Shown here piece after piece: positions 27,828-35,350 of a DNA stretch of 64,000 nucleotides (positions are counted from its first letter, which is position 1; every line of letters begins with the position of its first letter). The stretch is from NCBI RefSeq assembly GCF_022809715.1, contig NZ_CP094460.1, positions 124,001 to 188,000 of the forward strand, written 5' to 3'. Source of the stretch: Burkholderia pyrrocinia (GTDB taxonomy: Bacteria > Pseudomonadota > Gammaproteobacteria > Burkholderiales > Burkholderiaceae). Position numbers and translations under genes: made by a program. The notes beneath the pieces are model-generated. The model made no database searches and was not told the DNA's origin. It was given only the letters and a program-made list of their open reading frames with translations.

Positions 27828-28160
27828 TCATGCGCCGCGGTTGCCGCGTTCGCCGCCTTCGGGGCCGTAGAAGAACACCCAGGTCGAGAAGTCGTCGGAG
27901 AAACCGACGAAGCGGTGCTCCGCCTGCGCAGGGACGAACAGCGCGTCGCCTGCCGCGACGTCGCATTCGCGTCCGTCGACGACGAAGCGCGAGGTGCCGG
28001 TGGCGATCACGTAAACCTCGTCGCGCGTATGCGGCTTCTGCTTGTCCTCGATGTGCGGCCGGTACAGCTCGACGTCGAGCGTGCCGTGGCGAAACAGCGT
28101 CGTGAACAGCGTGCCTTCTTCGTCGAGGCGAGCAAGCGATTCGTTCAGGCCGAGCTTCAT
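27828..28160 (-). CDS. Single-domain cupin protein
   Basis: This 110-residue cupin has the first motif in KPHTRDEVYVIATGTSRFVVDG and the second in AGDALFVPAQAEHRFVGFSDDF. Metal ligands are His/Glu (motif 1) and His (motif 2). Such proteins are metal-dependent isomerases, oxygenases or ligand sensors; the function here is unknown. It starts at 28160 and lies 113 nt upstream of the GST-fold gene, with which it probably forms a leftward unit. Confidence 0.82.
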   Translation of the reverse strand: MKLGLNESLARLDEEGTLFTTLFRHGTLDVELYRPHIEDKQKPHTRDEVYVIATGTSRFVVDGRECDVAAGDALFVPAQAEHRFVGFSDDFSTWVFFYGPEGGERGNRGA

Positions 28161-28558
28161 CGTGGTGGGCTCCGGGTCGGATCGTGGGGGCGTGCGTTGC
28201 GCCATCGTAACGCGAAATCCGGAGATCACCGTGCAGTGCGCGACCATGCGCGCGAATCGCGTGCTCGCCACCGGTGAAACGGCGGCTGAGTTCGCTCGCC
28301 ACGGATGAAACGCACTCGTCCATCGATGAAACGGCTTGGCAATCGCCTGCATTTGATCGACAGGTTCACCGCAATTTAATAAACGCCCACTACGATCCAG
28401 CATCGTCGATCGACAGAGTGCTGCGATCCGATCCGCGCGTCGATCCTGTCGCCCGTCTCCCGGCCGCGCGACGTGTCCGATTGTCATTTTCCCCTGAACC
28501 CGCGATTTGCAACGCCGCGACCTGCTGCCGGCGTTGTTCGCATCGCTTCGTATCTCTT
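28161..28558. other. Intergenic region with phased TGAAACG repeats
   Basis: A roughly 400-nt gap between the leftward cupin gene and the rightward Tat-exported pair. It holds three direct copies of TGAAACG at 28275, 28306 and 28327, spaced 31 and 21 bp, close to whole helical turns. An AATTTAATAAACG stretch (28374-28386) is a local AT-rich spot. I see no convincing sigma70 promoter and no ORF with coding character. Confidence 0.45.
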
Positions 28559-29380
28559 ATGAATCTGAACCCGTCGGCTGCTTCACGCAGAAAATTTCTT
28601 GCCGCCGCACCCGCCGTCGCGGCAGCACCGCTGCTGAGCGCATGCGGTGGCGACGACGTCACTTCGGCGCCCATCACCGATAGCGCACTTGCCGTACAGA
28701 TGTCCGCGAAGCTGAACGCGCAGCTTGGCGATGCGGCGACGGTCAATGCAATCATGCCGGCACTGACCGATGTCGGCTTCACGTGGGATCTGCCGACGGT
28801 GCCGGCCGCGCAGGTCGGCGCGATCGTCGCATACAGCTTCGGCAACCGTCCGAACGCGGCGAGCGGCAACACGTCGAGCACGGGCGGCAACCAGTCCGCG
28901 CTGCCCGATCCGGGGCCGGTCAACGAAGCGCTCGCGGACGCCGTGTACCGCATCCGACAGTTGAAACCCGTCAAGGTCTACGCGCAGTGGGAAATCGCGC
29001 GCTTTCTCGTGTCGAAATACGGGATGGGCGCCGACGTGCTGTCGTCGATCGAACCGGTGATCGCGAGCGACGGCACGATCGTGTACCTGAGCACGGCAGG
29101 CGTCGCCGCCGTGGCCGTGTCGCGCGCGGGCGGCGCGGCCGCGATGGGCAGCGTCGCGGTGGTCGGCCATCGCGATCACGCGAAGCGCTGCATCCAGACC
29201 TCGCAGCAGGCGGGCATGAAGGCGGCTGCCGTTGCCGAGGTGCCGCTCCCGACGCTCTACGACCCGCAATCGGGCCAGCCGTGGACGCGCAACCGCAGCC
29301 TGTATCTCGTGCACGACATGTATGCGCAGATGCTTGGCCGCGCGATGACCGCCACGACGCAGGCCTTCCCGAAAGGCTGA
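28559..29380 (+). CDS. Tat-exported lipoprotein of unknown function (paralogue 1)
   Basis: This 273-residue protein starts MNLNPSAASRRKFLAAAPAV. SRRKFL is a twin-arginine motif, and LLSACGGD gives a lipobox with the acylated Cys near residue 35. The mature part has the blocks MSAKLNAQLGD, FTWDLPTVPAAQVGAIVAYSFG, PGPVNEALADAVYRIRQLKPVKVYAQWEIARFLVSKYGM, and VAVVGHRDHAKRCIQTSQQAGM. The last two blocks faintly recall the DUF218/YdcF fold; this is a weak guess. It is followed 26 nt later by a paralogue. I do not recognise a named family. Confidence 0.75.
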   Translation: MNLNPSAASRRKFLAAAPAVAAAPLLSACGGDDVTSAPITDSALAVQMSAKLNAQLGDAATVNAIMPALTDVGFTWDLPTVPAAQVGAIVAYSFGNRPNAASGNTSSTGGNQSALPDPGPVNEALADAVYRIRQLKPVKVYAQWEIARFLVSKYGMGADVLSSIEPVIASDGTIVYLSTAGVAAVAVSRAGGAAAMGSVAVVGHRDHAKRCIQTSQQAGMKAAAVAEVPLPTLYDPQSGQPWTRNRSLYLVHDMYAQMLGRAMTATTQAFPKG

Positions 29381-29406
29381 CGATTCCCGCTTTCCACACG
29401 ATTTCG

Positions 29407-30171
29407 ATGACCATGACGACCCGCCGCCATTTCCTGGCTTCCACTTCCGTACTCGCCGCATCGTGCGCGGCCGCCGCGCCCGTGTTCGCAAGCGACGCAC
29501 CGGCATCCGATGCCGAACTGCAGCGCCAGATGCTCGGCAAGCTGACGAACGAACTGAACGATCGCGCGACCGCCGCCGACGAGACGGGTTACCTGTTCGA
29601 CACGTTTTTCTCATGGGCGCCGCCTACCGTCGCGGCGGCCGGCATCAATACGATCGCCGCGTTCAGCTTCGGCAGTCGCGCCGCGGCATCCGGTGCCGCG
29701 CCGGTGCCGGGCCCGGTGAACGAGGCGATTGCCGACGCCGTGTTCGCGCTCCGGCAGAAGGTCGCCGTGCCGGTCTGCGCGCAGCAGGAAGTCGCGAGCG
29801 TGCTCGCGTCGAAATACGGGCTGACGGCCGGCGTGACGACGATCGCGACGCCGGCCCTGAGCGCCGGCAGCCCGATACCGACGCCCGCCGGCGTCGCCGC
29901 CGCGATCGTCAAACAGGCCGGCTCGGCCGCGGCGCTCGGCAAGGTCGCGGTCGTCACGCACGCGGATCAGGCGTCGATCGCCGTGCGCGTGTCGAATGCG
30001 GCGGGGATGCAGGCGGCGGTGCCGGCCGGGCTGGTGCTGCCGGTCGCCTACGACACGTCCGCGCAGCAGCCGGCGATGCGCCGCCGCGATCTCTACCTGA
30101 TGAGCAACGCCGGCATGCAGCTTGCGATGCTGCGGCTCGACCTGATCAACCGCGAATATCCGAACGGCTGA
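29407..30171 (+). CDS. Tat-exported protein of unknown function (paralogue 2)
   Basis: This 254-residue protein starts MTMTTRRHFLASTSVLAASC with the twin-arginine motif TRRHFL and probable cleavage after AAAPVFA. It repeats the blocks of its neighbour: MLGKLTNELNDRATAAD, FSWAPPTVAAAGINTIAAFSFG, PGPVNEAIADAVFALRQKVAVPVCAQQEVASVLASKYGL and VAVVTHADQASIAVRVSNAAGM. The shared order and the 26-nt spacing show a tandem duplication. Unlike its neighbour it lacks a clear lipobox, so one product may be membrane-anchored and the other soluble. Function unknown. Confidence 0.75.
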   Translation: MTMTTRRHFLASTSVLAASCAAAAPVFASDAPASDAELQRQMLGKLTNELNDRATAADETGYLFDTFFSWAPPTVAAAGINTIAAFSFGSRAAASGAAPVPGPVNEAIADAVFALRQKVAVPVCAQQEVASVLASKYGLTAGVTTIATPALSAGSPIPTPAGVAAAIVKQAGSAAALGKVAVVTHADQASIAVRVSNAAGMQAAVPAGLVLPVAYDTSAQQPAMRRRDLYLMSNAGMQLAMLRLDLINREYPNG

Positions 30172-30262
30172 GGCCGCCGGGTTCCTGCCTGTCGCGCCCG
30201 GTCCGGGCGACGCGATCCGCGATCGCGATCATCCGGACCCGGCGTGCCCCATTTGCCGGGTA

Positions 30263-30358
30263 ATGCCGATACAGGTATTGGCACTACCAGCCAAACCACT
30301 GTTTTTAATGGGTTTTTTCGCGTCCGGCCTGCGCCGCGACGCGTTCTGCGTGGCATAA
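30263..30358 (+). CDS. Possible leucine leader peptide upstream of leuC
   Basis: A 31-codon frame 46 nt before leuC begins MPIQVLALPAKPLFL. Its five leucines include the codons TTG, CTA and TTA, which are very rare in this GC-rich genome. That is a feature of leu attenuation leaders. Against it: the ribosome site is poor, the U-rich run GGGTTTTTTC lies inside the frame rather than after it, and a CATAAT -10-like box at 30354-30359 could start transcription downstream. It is a candidate only. Confidence 0.35.
   Translation: MPIQVLALPAKPLFLMGFFASGLRRDAFCVA
30264..30283. promoter_or_regulatory. Dyad before leuC
   Basis: TGCCGATACAGGTATTGGCA is an inverted repeat, perfect except for one G-T pair, about 120 nt upstream of leuC. 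It could be an operator or an RNA hairpin at the 5' end of a leu transcript. No leu-specific regulator gene is adjacent. Confidence 0.4.
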
Positions 30359-30404
30359 TCGACCGCATCCGCAAGGCTTGTAGTCACAACGACCCCGCAT
30401 ACCC

Positions 30405-31814
30405 ATGGCACAGACTCTCTACGACAAACTGTGGAATACCCACGTCGTCCACACCGAGGATGACGGCACGACCTTGCTGTACATCGACCGTCAGCTGCTG
30501 CATGAAGTCACGAGCCCGCAGGCGTTCGAAGGGCTGAAGATGACGCAGCGTCCGGTGTGGCGCATCAGCGCGAACCTGGCCGTGTCGGATCACAACGTGC
30601 CGACGACGGACCGCAGCCACGGCATCGCCGATCCCGTCTCGAAGCTGCAGGTCGACACGCTCGACTCGAACTGCGATGCATTCGGCATCACGCAGTTCAA
30701 GATGAACGACGTGCGCCAGGGCATCGTCCACATCATCGGGCCGGAGCAGGGTGCGACGCTGCCGGGCATGACGATCGTGTGCGGCGATTCGCATACGTCG
30801 ACGCACGGCGCGTTCGGCGCGCTCGCGCACGGCATCGGCACGTCGGAAGTCGAGCACGTGCTGGCGACGCAGACGCTGCTGCAGAAGAAGAGCAAGAACA
30901 TGCTCGTGAAGGTCGAGGGCGCACTGCCGCGCGGCTGTACCGCGAAGGACATCGTGCTCGCGATCATCGGCAAGATCGGCACGGCAGGCGGCACGGGCTA
31001 CGCGATCGAATTCGGCGGCTCGACCATTCGCGCGCTGACGATGGAAGGCCGCATGACGGTCTGCAACATGGCGATCGAGGCCGGCGCGCGCGCGGGCATG
31101 GTCGCGGTGGACGACACGACGATCGATTACCTGAAGGGCCGTCCGTTCGTGCCGACCGGCGCGGAATGGGATCAGGCCGTCGAATACTGGCGCCAGTTCA
31201 AGTCGGACGAAGGCGCGCAGTTCGACCGCGTCGTCGAGCTGAACGCAGCCGAGATCGTCCCGCAGGTCACGTGGGGCACGTCGCCGGAAATGGTCACGTC
31301 GATCGACGGCCGCGTGCCCGATCCCGAGCGCGAGAAGGATCCGGTCAAGCGCGACGCGATGGAGCGCGCGCTGGCCTACATGGCGCTCGAGCCGAACACG
31401 CCGATCGAATCGATCAAGGTCGACAAGATCTTCATCGGCTCGTGCACGAACGCTCGGATCGAGGACATTCGCGCGGCCGCGTATGTCGTGAAGAAGCTGA
31501 ACCGTCGCATCGCGTCGAACGTGCGGCTCGCGATGGTCGTGCCGGGCTCGGGCCTCGTGAAGGCGCAGGCCGAACGCGAAGGGCTCGACAAGGTGTTCAC
31601 CGACGCCGGTTTCGAATGGCGCGAGCCGGGCTGCTCGATGTGCCTCGCGATGAACGCCGACCGGCTCGATCCGGGCGAGCGTTGCGCGTCGACGTCGAAC
31701 CGCAACTTCGAAGGCCGGCAGGGCGCGGGCGGTCGCACGCACCTCGTGAGCCCTGCGATGGCGGCGGCCGCGGCGATCGAAGGCCATTTCGTCGACATTC
31801 GCAAGCTGGGGTGA
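30405..31814 (+). CDS. leuC: 3-isopropylmalate dehydratase large subunit
   Basis: Forms with LeuD the isomerase converting 2-isopropylmalate to 3-isopropylmalate. The 469-residue protein has [22 protein letters not shown], and the [4Fe-4S] ligands in [14 protein letters not shown] and [11 protein letters not shown]. Length is canonical. It begins the leuC-ecn-leuD-leuB series. Confidence 0.97.
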   Translation: MAQTLYDKLWNTHVVHTEDDGTTLLYIDRQLLHEVTSPQAFEGLKMTQRPVWRISANLAVSDHNVPTTDRSHGIADPVSKLQVDTLDSNCDAFGITQFKMNDVRQGIVHIIGPEQGATLPGMTIVCGDSHTSTHGAFGALAHGIGTSEVEHVLATQTLLQKKSKNMLVKVEGALPRGCTAKDIVLAIIGKIGTAGGTGYAIEFGGSTIRALTMEGRMTVCNMAIEAGARAGMVAVDDTTIDYLKGRPFVPTGAEWDQAVEYWRQFKSDEGAQFDRVVELNAAEIVPQVTWGTSPEMVTSIDGRVPDPEREKDPVKRDAMERALAYMALEPNTPIESIKVDKIFIGSCTNARIEDIRAAAYVVKKLNRRIASNVRLAMVVPGSGLVKAQAEREGLDKVFTDAGFEWREPGCSMCLAMNADRLDPGERCASTSNRNFEGRQGAGGRTHLVSPAMAAAAAIEGHFVDIRKLG

Positions 31815-31817
31815 CGC

Positions 31818-31964
31818 GTGACGGCATCGAAGATCATTGCGCGGCTGGTTGCCGCGCTGGCGCTGGCGGGGCTGGGCTTCGGCCTCGCGGGCTGCAATAC
31901 CGTCCAGGGCTTCGGGCAGGACGTCAACGCCGCCGGCAACGCGCTGAAGCGCGCCGCGGAGTGA
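31818..31964 (+). CDS. Entericidin-like small lipoprotein
   Basis: A 48-residue protein with GTG start 3 nt after the leuC stop: a hydrophobic signal (KIIARLVAALALAGLGFGLAG), lipobox LAGC with acylated Cys26, then NTVQGFGQDVNAAGNALKRAAE. The short amphipathic tail with GxGxDVxxxGxAL is the hallmark of the EcnA/EcnB family of stress-related or bacteriolytic lipoproteins. It sits inside the leucine operon, 68 nt before leuD. It is easily missed because it is short and starts with GTG. Confidence 0.85.
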   Translation: MTASKIIARLVAALALAGLGFGLAGCNTVQGFGQDVNAAGNALKRAAE

Positions 31965-32032
31965 CGTTTCCCGCCGAGAATTTGTCGATGTGCGCCGGCT
32001 GAACGCCGGCCCTCCAACCGGATAGACGGATC

Positions 32033-32683
32033 ATGGAAAAATTCACAGTACATACCGGCGTCGTGGCGCCGCTCGATCGCGAGAACGTCGACACCGACGC
32101 GATCATCCCGAAGCAGTTCCTGAAGTCGATCAAGCGCACGGGCTTCGGTCCGAACGCGTTCGACGAGTGGCGTTACCTCGATCACGGCGAGCCGGGCCAG
32201 GACAACTCGAAGCGTCCGCTGAATCCCGATTTCGTGCTGAACCAGCCGCGCTACCAGGGCGCATCGGTGCTGGTCGCGCGCAAGAACTTCGGCTGCGGCA
32301 GCTCGCGCGAGCACGCGCCGTGGGCGCTGCAGCAGTACGGTTTCCGCGCGATCATCGCGCCGAGCTTCGCGGACATCTTCTTCAACAACTGCTACAAGAA
32401 CGGCCTGCTGCCGATCGTGCTGACCGAGCAGCAGGTCGATCACGTGTTCAACGACACGTACGCGTTCAACGGCTACCAGCTGACGATCGACCTCGACGCG
32501 CAGGTCGTGCGCACGGGCGACGGCCGCGAGTATCCGTTCGAGATCGCCGCGTTCCGCAAGTACTGCCTGCTGAACGGCTTCGACGACATCGGCCTCACGC
32601 TGCGCCATGCGGACAAGATCCGCCAGTTCGAAGCCGAGCGGCTCGTGAAGCAGCCGTGGCTCAACACCAAGCTGGTCGGCTGA
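32033..32683 (+). CDS. leuD: 3-isopropylmalate dehydratase small subunit
   Basis: Partner of LeuC, supplying the swivelling domain of the isomerase. The 216-residue protein has [19 protein letters not shown] near the start and [18 protein letters not shown] in the middle, both signatures of LeuD. It follows the entericidin-like gene and precedes leuB by 77 nt. Confidence 0.97.
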   Translation: MEKFTVHTGVVAPLDRENVDTDAIIPKQFLKSIKRTGFGPNAFDEWRYLDHGEPGQDNSKRPLNPDFVLNQPRYQGASVLVARKNFGCGSSREHAPWALQQYGFRAIIAPSFADIFFNNCYKNGLLPIVLTEQQVDHVFNDTYAFNGYQLTIDLDAQVVRTGDGREYPFEIAAFRKYCLLNGFDDIGLTLRHADKIRQFEAERLVKQPWLNTKLVG

Positions 32684-32760
32684 TAGATCGCCTTCGAGGC
32701 GGGCGCGCTATCCGCGCGTTCGCCGGCCTGCTCCATAACCTACCCAGTCAGGAATAACGC

Positions 32761-33828
32761 ATGAAGATTGCAGTGCTGCCCGGCGACGGCATCGGTCCGG
32801 AAATCGTCAACGAAGCGGTCAAGGTGCTGAACGCACTCGACGAGAAGTTCGAACTCGAGCACGCGCCGGTCGGCGGCGCGGGCTACGAGGCGAGCGGCCA
32901 TCCGCTGGCCGACGCGACGCTGAAGCTCGCGAAGGAAGCCGACGCGATCCTGTTCGGCGCCGTAGGCGACTGGAAGTACGACTCGCTCGAGCGCGCGCTG
33001 CGCCCCGAGCAGGCGATCCTCGGGCTGCGCAAGCATCTCGAGCTGTTCGCGAACTTCCGTCCGGCGATCTGCTATCCGCAGCTCGTCGATGCTTCGCCGC
33101 TCAAGCCCGAGCTCGTCGCGGGCCTCGACATCCTGATCGTGCGCGAACTGAACGGAGACATCTACTTCGGCCAGCCGCGCGGCGTGCGTGCCGCACCGGA
33201 CGGCCCGTTCGCCGGCGAGCGCGAAGGCTTCGACACGATGCGCTACTCGGAACCGGAAGTGCGCCGCATCGCGCACGTCGCGTTCCAGGCCGCACGCAAG
33301 CGCGCGAAGAAGCTGCTGTCGGTCGACAAGTCGAACGTGCTCGAAACGTCGCAGTTCTGGCGCGACATCATGATCGACGTGTCGAAGGAATACGCGGACG
33401 TCGAGCTGTCGCACATGTACGTCGACAACGCGGCGATGCAGCTCGCGAAGGCGCCGAAGCAGTTCGACGTGATCGTCACGGGCAACATGTTCGGCGACAT
33501 CCTGTCGGATGAAGCGTCGATGCTGACGGGCTCGATCGGCATGCTGCCGTCGGCGTCGCTCGACAAGAACAACAAGGGCCTGTACGAACCGTCGCACGGT
33601 TCGGCACCGGACATCGCGGGCAAGGGCATCGCGAACCCGCTCGCGACGATCCTGTCGGCCGCGATGCTGCTGCGCTACTCGCTGAATCGCGCGGAGCAGG
33701 CCGATCGCATCGAGCGCGCGGTGAAAACGGTGCTCGAACAGGGCTACCGCACGGGCGACATCGCGACGCCGGGCTGCAAGCAGGTCGGTACGGCGGCGAT
33801 GGGCGACGCGGTGGTCGCGGCGCTGTAA
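32761..33828 (+). CDS. leuB: 3-isopropylmalate dehydrogenase
   Basis: NAD-dependent oxidative decarboxylation of 3-isopropylmalate, the third leucine-specific step. The 355-residue enzyme has [12 protein letters not shown] at the start, the substrate Arg-rich helix [25 protein letters not shown], and the metal/NAD region [27 protein letters not shown] with [15 protein letters not shown] stem-loop follows the stop. Confidence 0.98.
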   Translation: MKIAVLPGDGIGPEIVNEAVKVLNALDEKFELEHAPVGGAGYEASGHPLADATLKLAKEADAILFGAVGDWKYDSLERALRPEQAILGLRKHLELFANFRPAICYPQLVDASPLKPELVAGLDILIVRELNGDIYFGQPRGVRAAPDGPFAGEREGFDTMRYSEPEVRRIAHVAFQAARKRAKKLLSVDKSNVLETSQFWRDIMIDVSKEYADVELSHMYVDNAAMQLAKAPKQFDVIVTGNMFGDILSDEASMLTGSIGMLPSASLDKNNKGLYEPSHGSAPDIAGKGIANPLATILSAAMLLRYSLNRAEQADRIERAVKTVLEQGYRTGDIATPGCKQVGTAAMGDAVVAAL

Positions 33829-33841
33829 GCAGGCAGTAAAG

Positions 33842-33879
33842 GGTGCGAACGCGGCCGGTAAAAACGGCGGGTTCGCACC
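33842..33879 (+). terminator. Stem-loop after leuB
   Basis: GGTGCGAAC (33842-33850) and GTTCGCACC (33871-33879) pair perfectly. An inner GCCG/CGGC pair surrounds a GTAAAAA loop. No U-tract follows, so it is a probable 3' stabiliser or Rho-type stop for the leu transcript rather than a classical terminator. Confidence 0.5.
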
Positions 33880-33889
33880 GGGTTGGCCG

Positions 33890-33918
33890 TTGTGCGGCCG
33901 AATAGGTTTGTGTAGACT
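33890..33918 (+). promoter_or_regulatory. Predicted promoter for the asd leader and asd
   Basis: TTGTGC (33890-33895) and TAGACT (33913-33918) are separated by 17 bp. A start seven bases after the -10 box would fall on the A of the leader ATG at 33925, implying a leaderless mRNA for the leader peptide. The -35 match is modest (3/6). Confidence 0.4.
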
Positions 33919-33924
33919 CGAACG

Positions 33925-34044
33925 ATGGCGCAAATTTCCCTGATCTCCCCGGTCTTGAAACTCCACGGCAACATTGCCCGTGCGGGTGCGCGCGCCATCG
34001 TCATCACGAAAACCATTACCACGAAAACGATCATTAAACGCTGA
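33925..34044 (+). CDS. Thr/Ile/Lys-rich leader peptide upstream of asd
   Basis: A 39-codon frame beginning [13 protein letters not shown]. Its codons 25-38 read [14 protein letters not shown]: five Thr, five Ile, three Lys and one Val in 14 codons, followed by Arg and TGA. This resembles the ThrL peptide of enteric bacteria, in which ribosome stalling at Thr/Ile codons controls thrABC. Asd makes aspartate semialdehyde, the branch point to Thr (hence Ile), Lys and Met, so the codon content matches the pathway. No Shine-Dalgarno precedes the ATG; a predicted -10 box seven bases upstream suggests leaderless initiation. All Lys codons are AAA, the less common choice here. Confidence 0.65.
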   Translation: MAQISLISPVLKLHGNIARAGARAIVITKTITTKTIIKR

Positions 34045-34103
34045 TCGTCCGTCGTGCCCGCCTTTTTCCCCGCGCGGTCACAGCGGGGACGGAAATGGCG
34101 GGG
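33982..34103 (+). promoter_or_regulatory. Possible attenuator with alternative RNA stems before asd
   Basis: Segment B, GUGCCCGC (34054-34061) followed by C and U5 (34063-34067), can pair with segment A, GCGGGUGC (33982-33989, two G-U pairs), inside the leader codons. That would give a stem just before a U-run. The overlapping CCCGCC (34057-34062) can pair instead with GGCGGG (34097-34102), enclosing a CCCCGC/GCGGGG hairpin (34068-34088). A ribosome held on the Thr/Ile/Lys codons would cover or lie next to segment A and favour the second form. The folding model is inferred and was not computed. Confidence 0.4.
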
Positions 34104-34126
34104 AAGCTCCATTCAAAGGGTTAGTC

Positions 34127-35248
34127 ATGAACGTAGGTCTCGTAGGTTGGCGCGGCATGGTCGGCAGCGTCCTGATGCAGCGCATGCAGGAAGAGGGCGA
34201 TTTCGACCTGATCGAACCGGTGTTTTTCAGCACCAGCAACACGGGTGGCAAAGCGCCGTCGTTCGCGAAAAACGAGACTACGCTCAAGGACGCGACCAAC
34301 GTCGACGAGCTGAAGAAGTGCGACGTGATCATCACGTGCCAGGGCGGCGACTACACGAACGACGTGTTCCCGAAGCTGCGCGCGGCCGGCTGGAACGGCT
34401 ACTGGATCGATGCGGCATCGTCGCTGCGGATGAACGACGACGCGGTCATCATCCTCGATCCGGTCAACCTCGACGTGATCAAGGATGCGCTCGTCAAGGG
34501 CACGAAGAACTTCGTCGGCGGCAACTGCACGGTCAGCCTGATGCTGATGGCGCTCGGCGGCCTGTTCCGCGAGAACCTCGTCGACTGGATGACGGCGATG
34601 ACCTACCAGGCCGCCTCGGGCGCGGGCGCGCAGAACATGCGCGAGCTGCTGTCGCAGATGGGCACGCTGAACGGCGCGGTGCAGGAACAGCTCGCCGATC
34701 CGGCTTCCGCGATTCTCGACATCGACCGCCGCGTGCTGGCCGCGATGAACAGCGACGCGATGCCCACCAGCAACTTCGGCGTGCCGCTCGCCGGCTCGCT
34801 GATCCCGTGGATCGACAAGGATCTCGGCAACGGGATGTCGAAGGAAGAGTGGAAGGGCGGCGCGGAAACCAACAAGATTCTCGGCAAGCCGGCGATGGGC
34901 GAGCCGGGCTCGATCCCGGTCGACGGCCTGTGCGTGCGGATCGGCGCGATGCGCTGCCACTCGCAGGCGCTGACGATCAAGCTGAACAAGGACGTGCCGC
35001 TCGACGAGATCAACGGCATCCTCGCATCGGCGAACGACTGGGTGAAGGTCGTGCCGAACGAGCGTGAAGCATCGATGCGCGACCTGTCGCCGGCGAAGAT
35101 CACCGGCACGCTGACGGTGCCGGTCGGCCGCCTGCGCAAGCTCGCGATGGGCGGCGAATACCTGTCGGCATTCACGGTCGGCGATCAGCTGCTGTGGGGC
35201 GCGGCCGAGCCGCTGCGCCGCATGCTGCGCATCCTGCTCGACAAGTAA
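34127..35248 (+). CDS. asd: Aspartate-semialdehyde dehydrogenase
   Basis: NADPH-dependent reduction of aspartyl phosphate to aspartate semialdehyde, feeding lysine/diaminopimelate, threonine and methionine synthesis. The 373-residue protein has [18 protein letters not shown] at the N-terminus, the catalytic Cys in [18 protein letters not shown], and the active-site His region [17 protein letters not shown]. This is the longer gamma/beta-proteobacterial form. AAAGGG lies 8 nt before the ATG. An apparent attenuation leader precedes it and a strong terminator follows. Confidence 0.97.
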   Translation: MNVGLVGWRGMVGSVLMQRMQEEGDFDLIEPVFFSTSNTGGKAPSFAKNETTLKDATNVDELKKCDVIITCQGGDYTNDVFPKLRAAGWNGYWIDAASSLRMNDDAVIILDPVNLDVIKDALVKGTKNFVGGNCTVSLMLMALGGLFRENLVDWMTAMTYQAASGAGAQNMRELLSQMGTLNGAVQEQLADPASAILDIDRRVLAAMNSDAMPTSNFGVPLAGSLIPWIDKDLGNGMSKEEWKGGAETNKILGKPAMGEPGSIPVDGLCVRIGAMRCHSQALTIKLNKDVPLDEINGILASANDWVKVVPNEREASMRDLSPAKITGTLTVPVGRLRKLAMGGEYLSAFTVGDQLLWGAAEPLRRMLRILLDK

Positions 35249-35260
35249 GCCCGCTTGCGT

Positions 35261-35340
35261 GCCCGGCCCGCGGGCCGGGCTGCACAAGATGACGCGCCGC
35301 GTCGGCCTTGACGATGTCAAGGCTGGCGCGGCGCGTTTTT
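35261..35340 (+). terminator. asd terminator with adjacent 20-bp palindrome
   Basis: The main hairpin pairs CGCGCCGCG (35293-35301) with CGCGGCGCG (35327-35335) and GCCTTGAC with GTCAAGGC inside, then TTTTT (35336-35340). Just upstream, 35261-35280 is a perfect 20-bp GC palindrome (GCCCGGCCCG and its reverse complement). It separates asd from the convergent flgE. Confidence 0.9.
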
Positions 35341-35350
35341 CATGCGCGGA

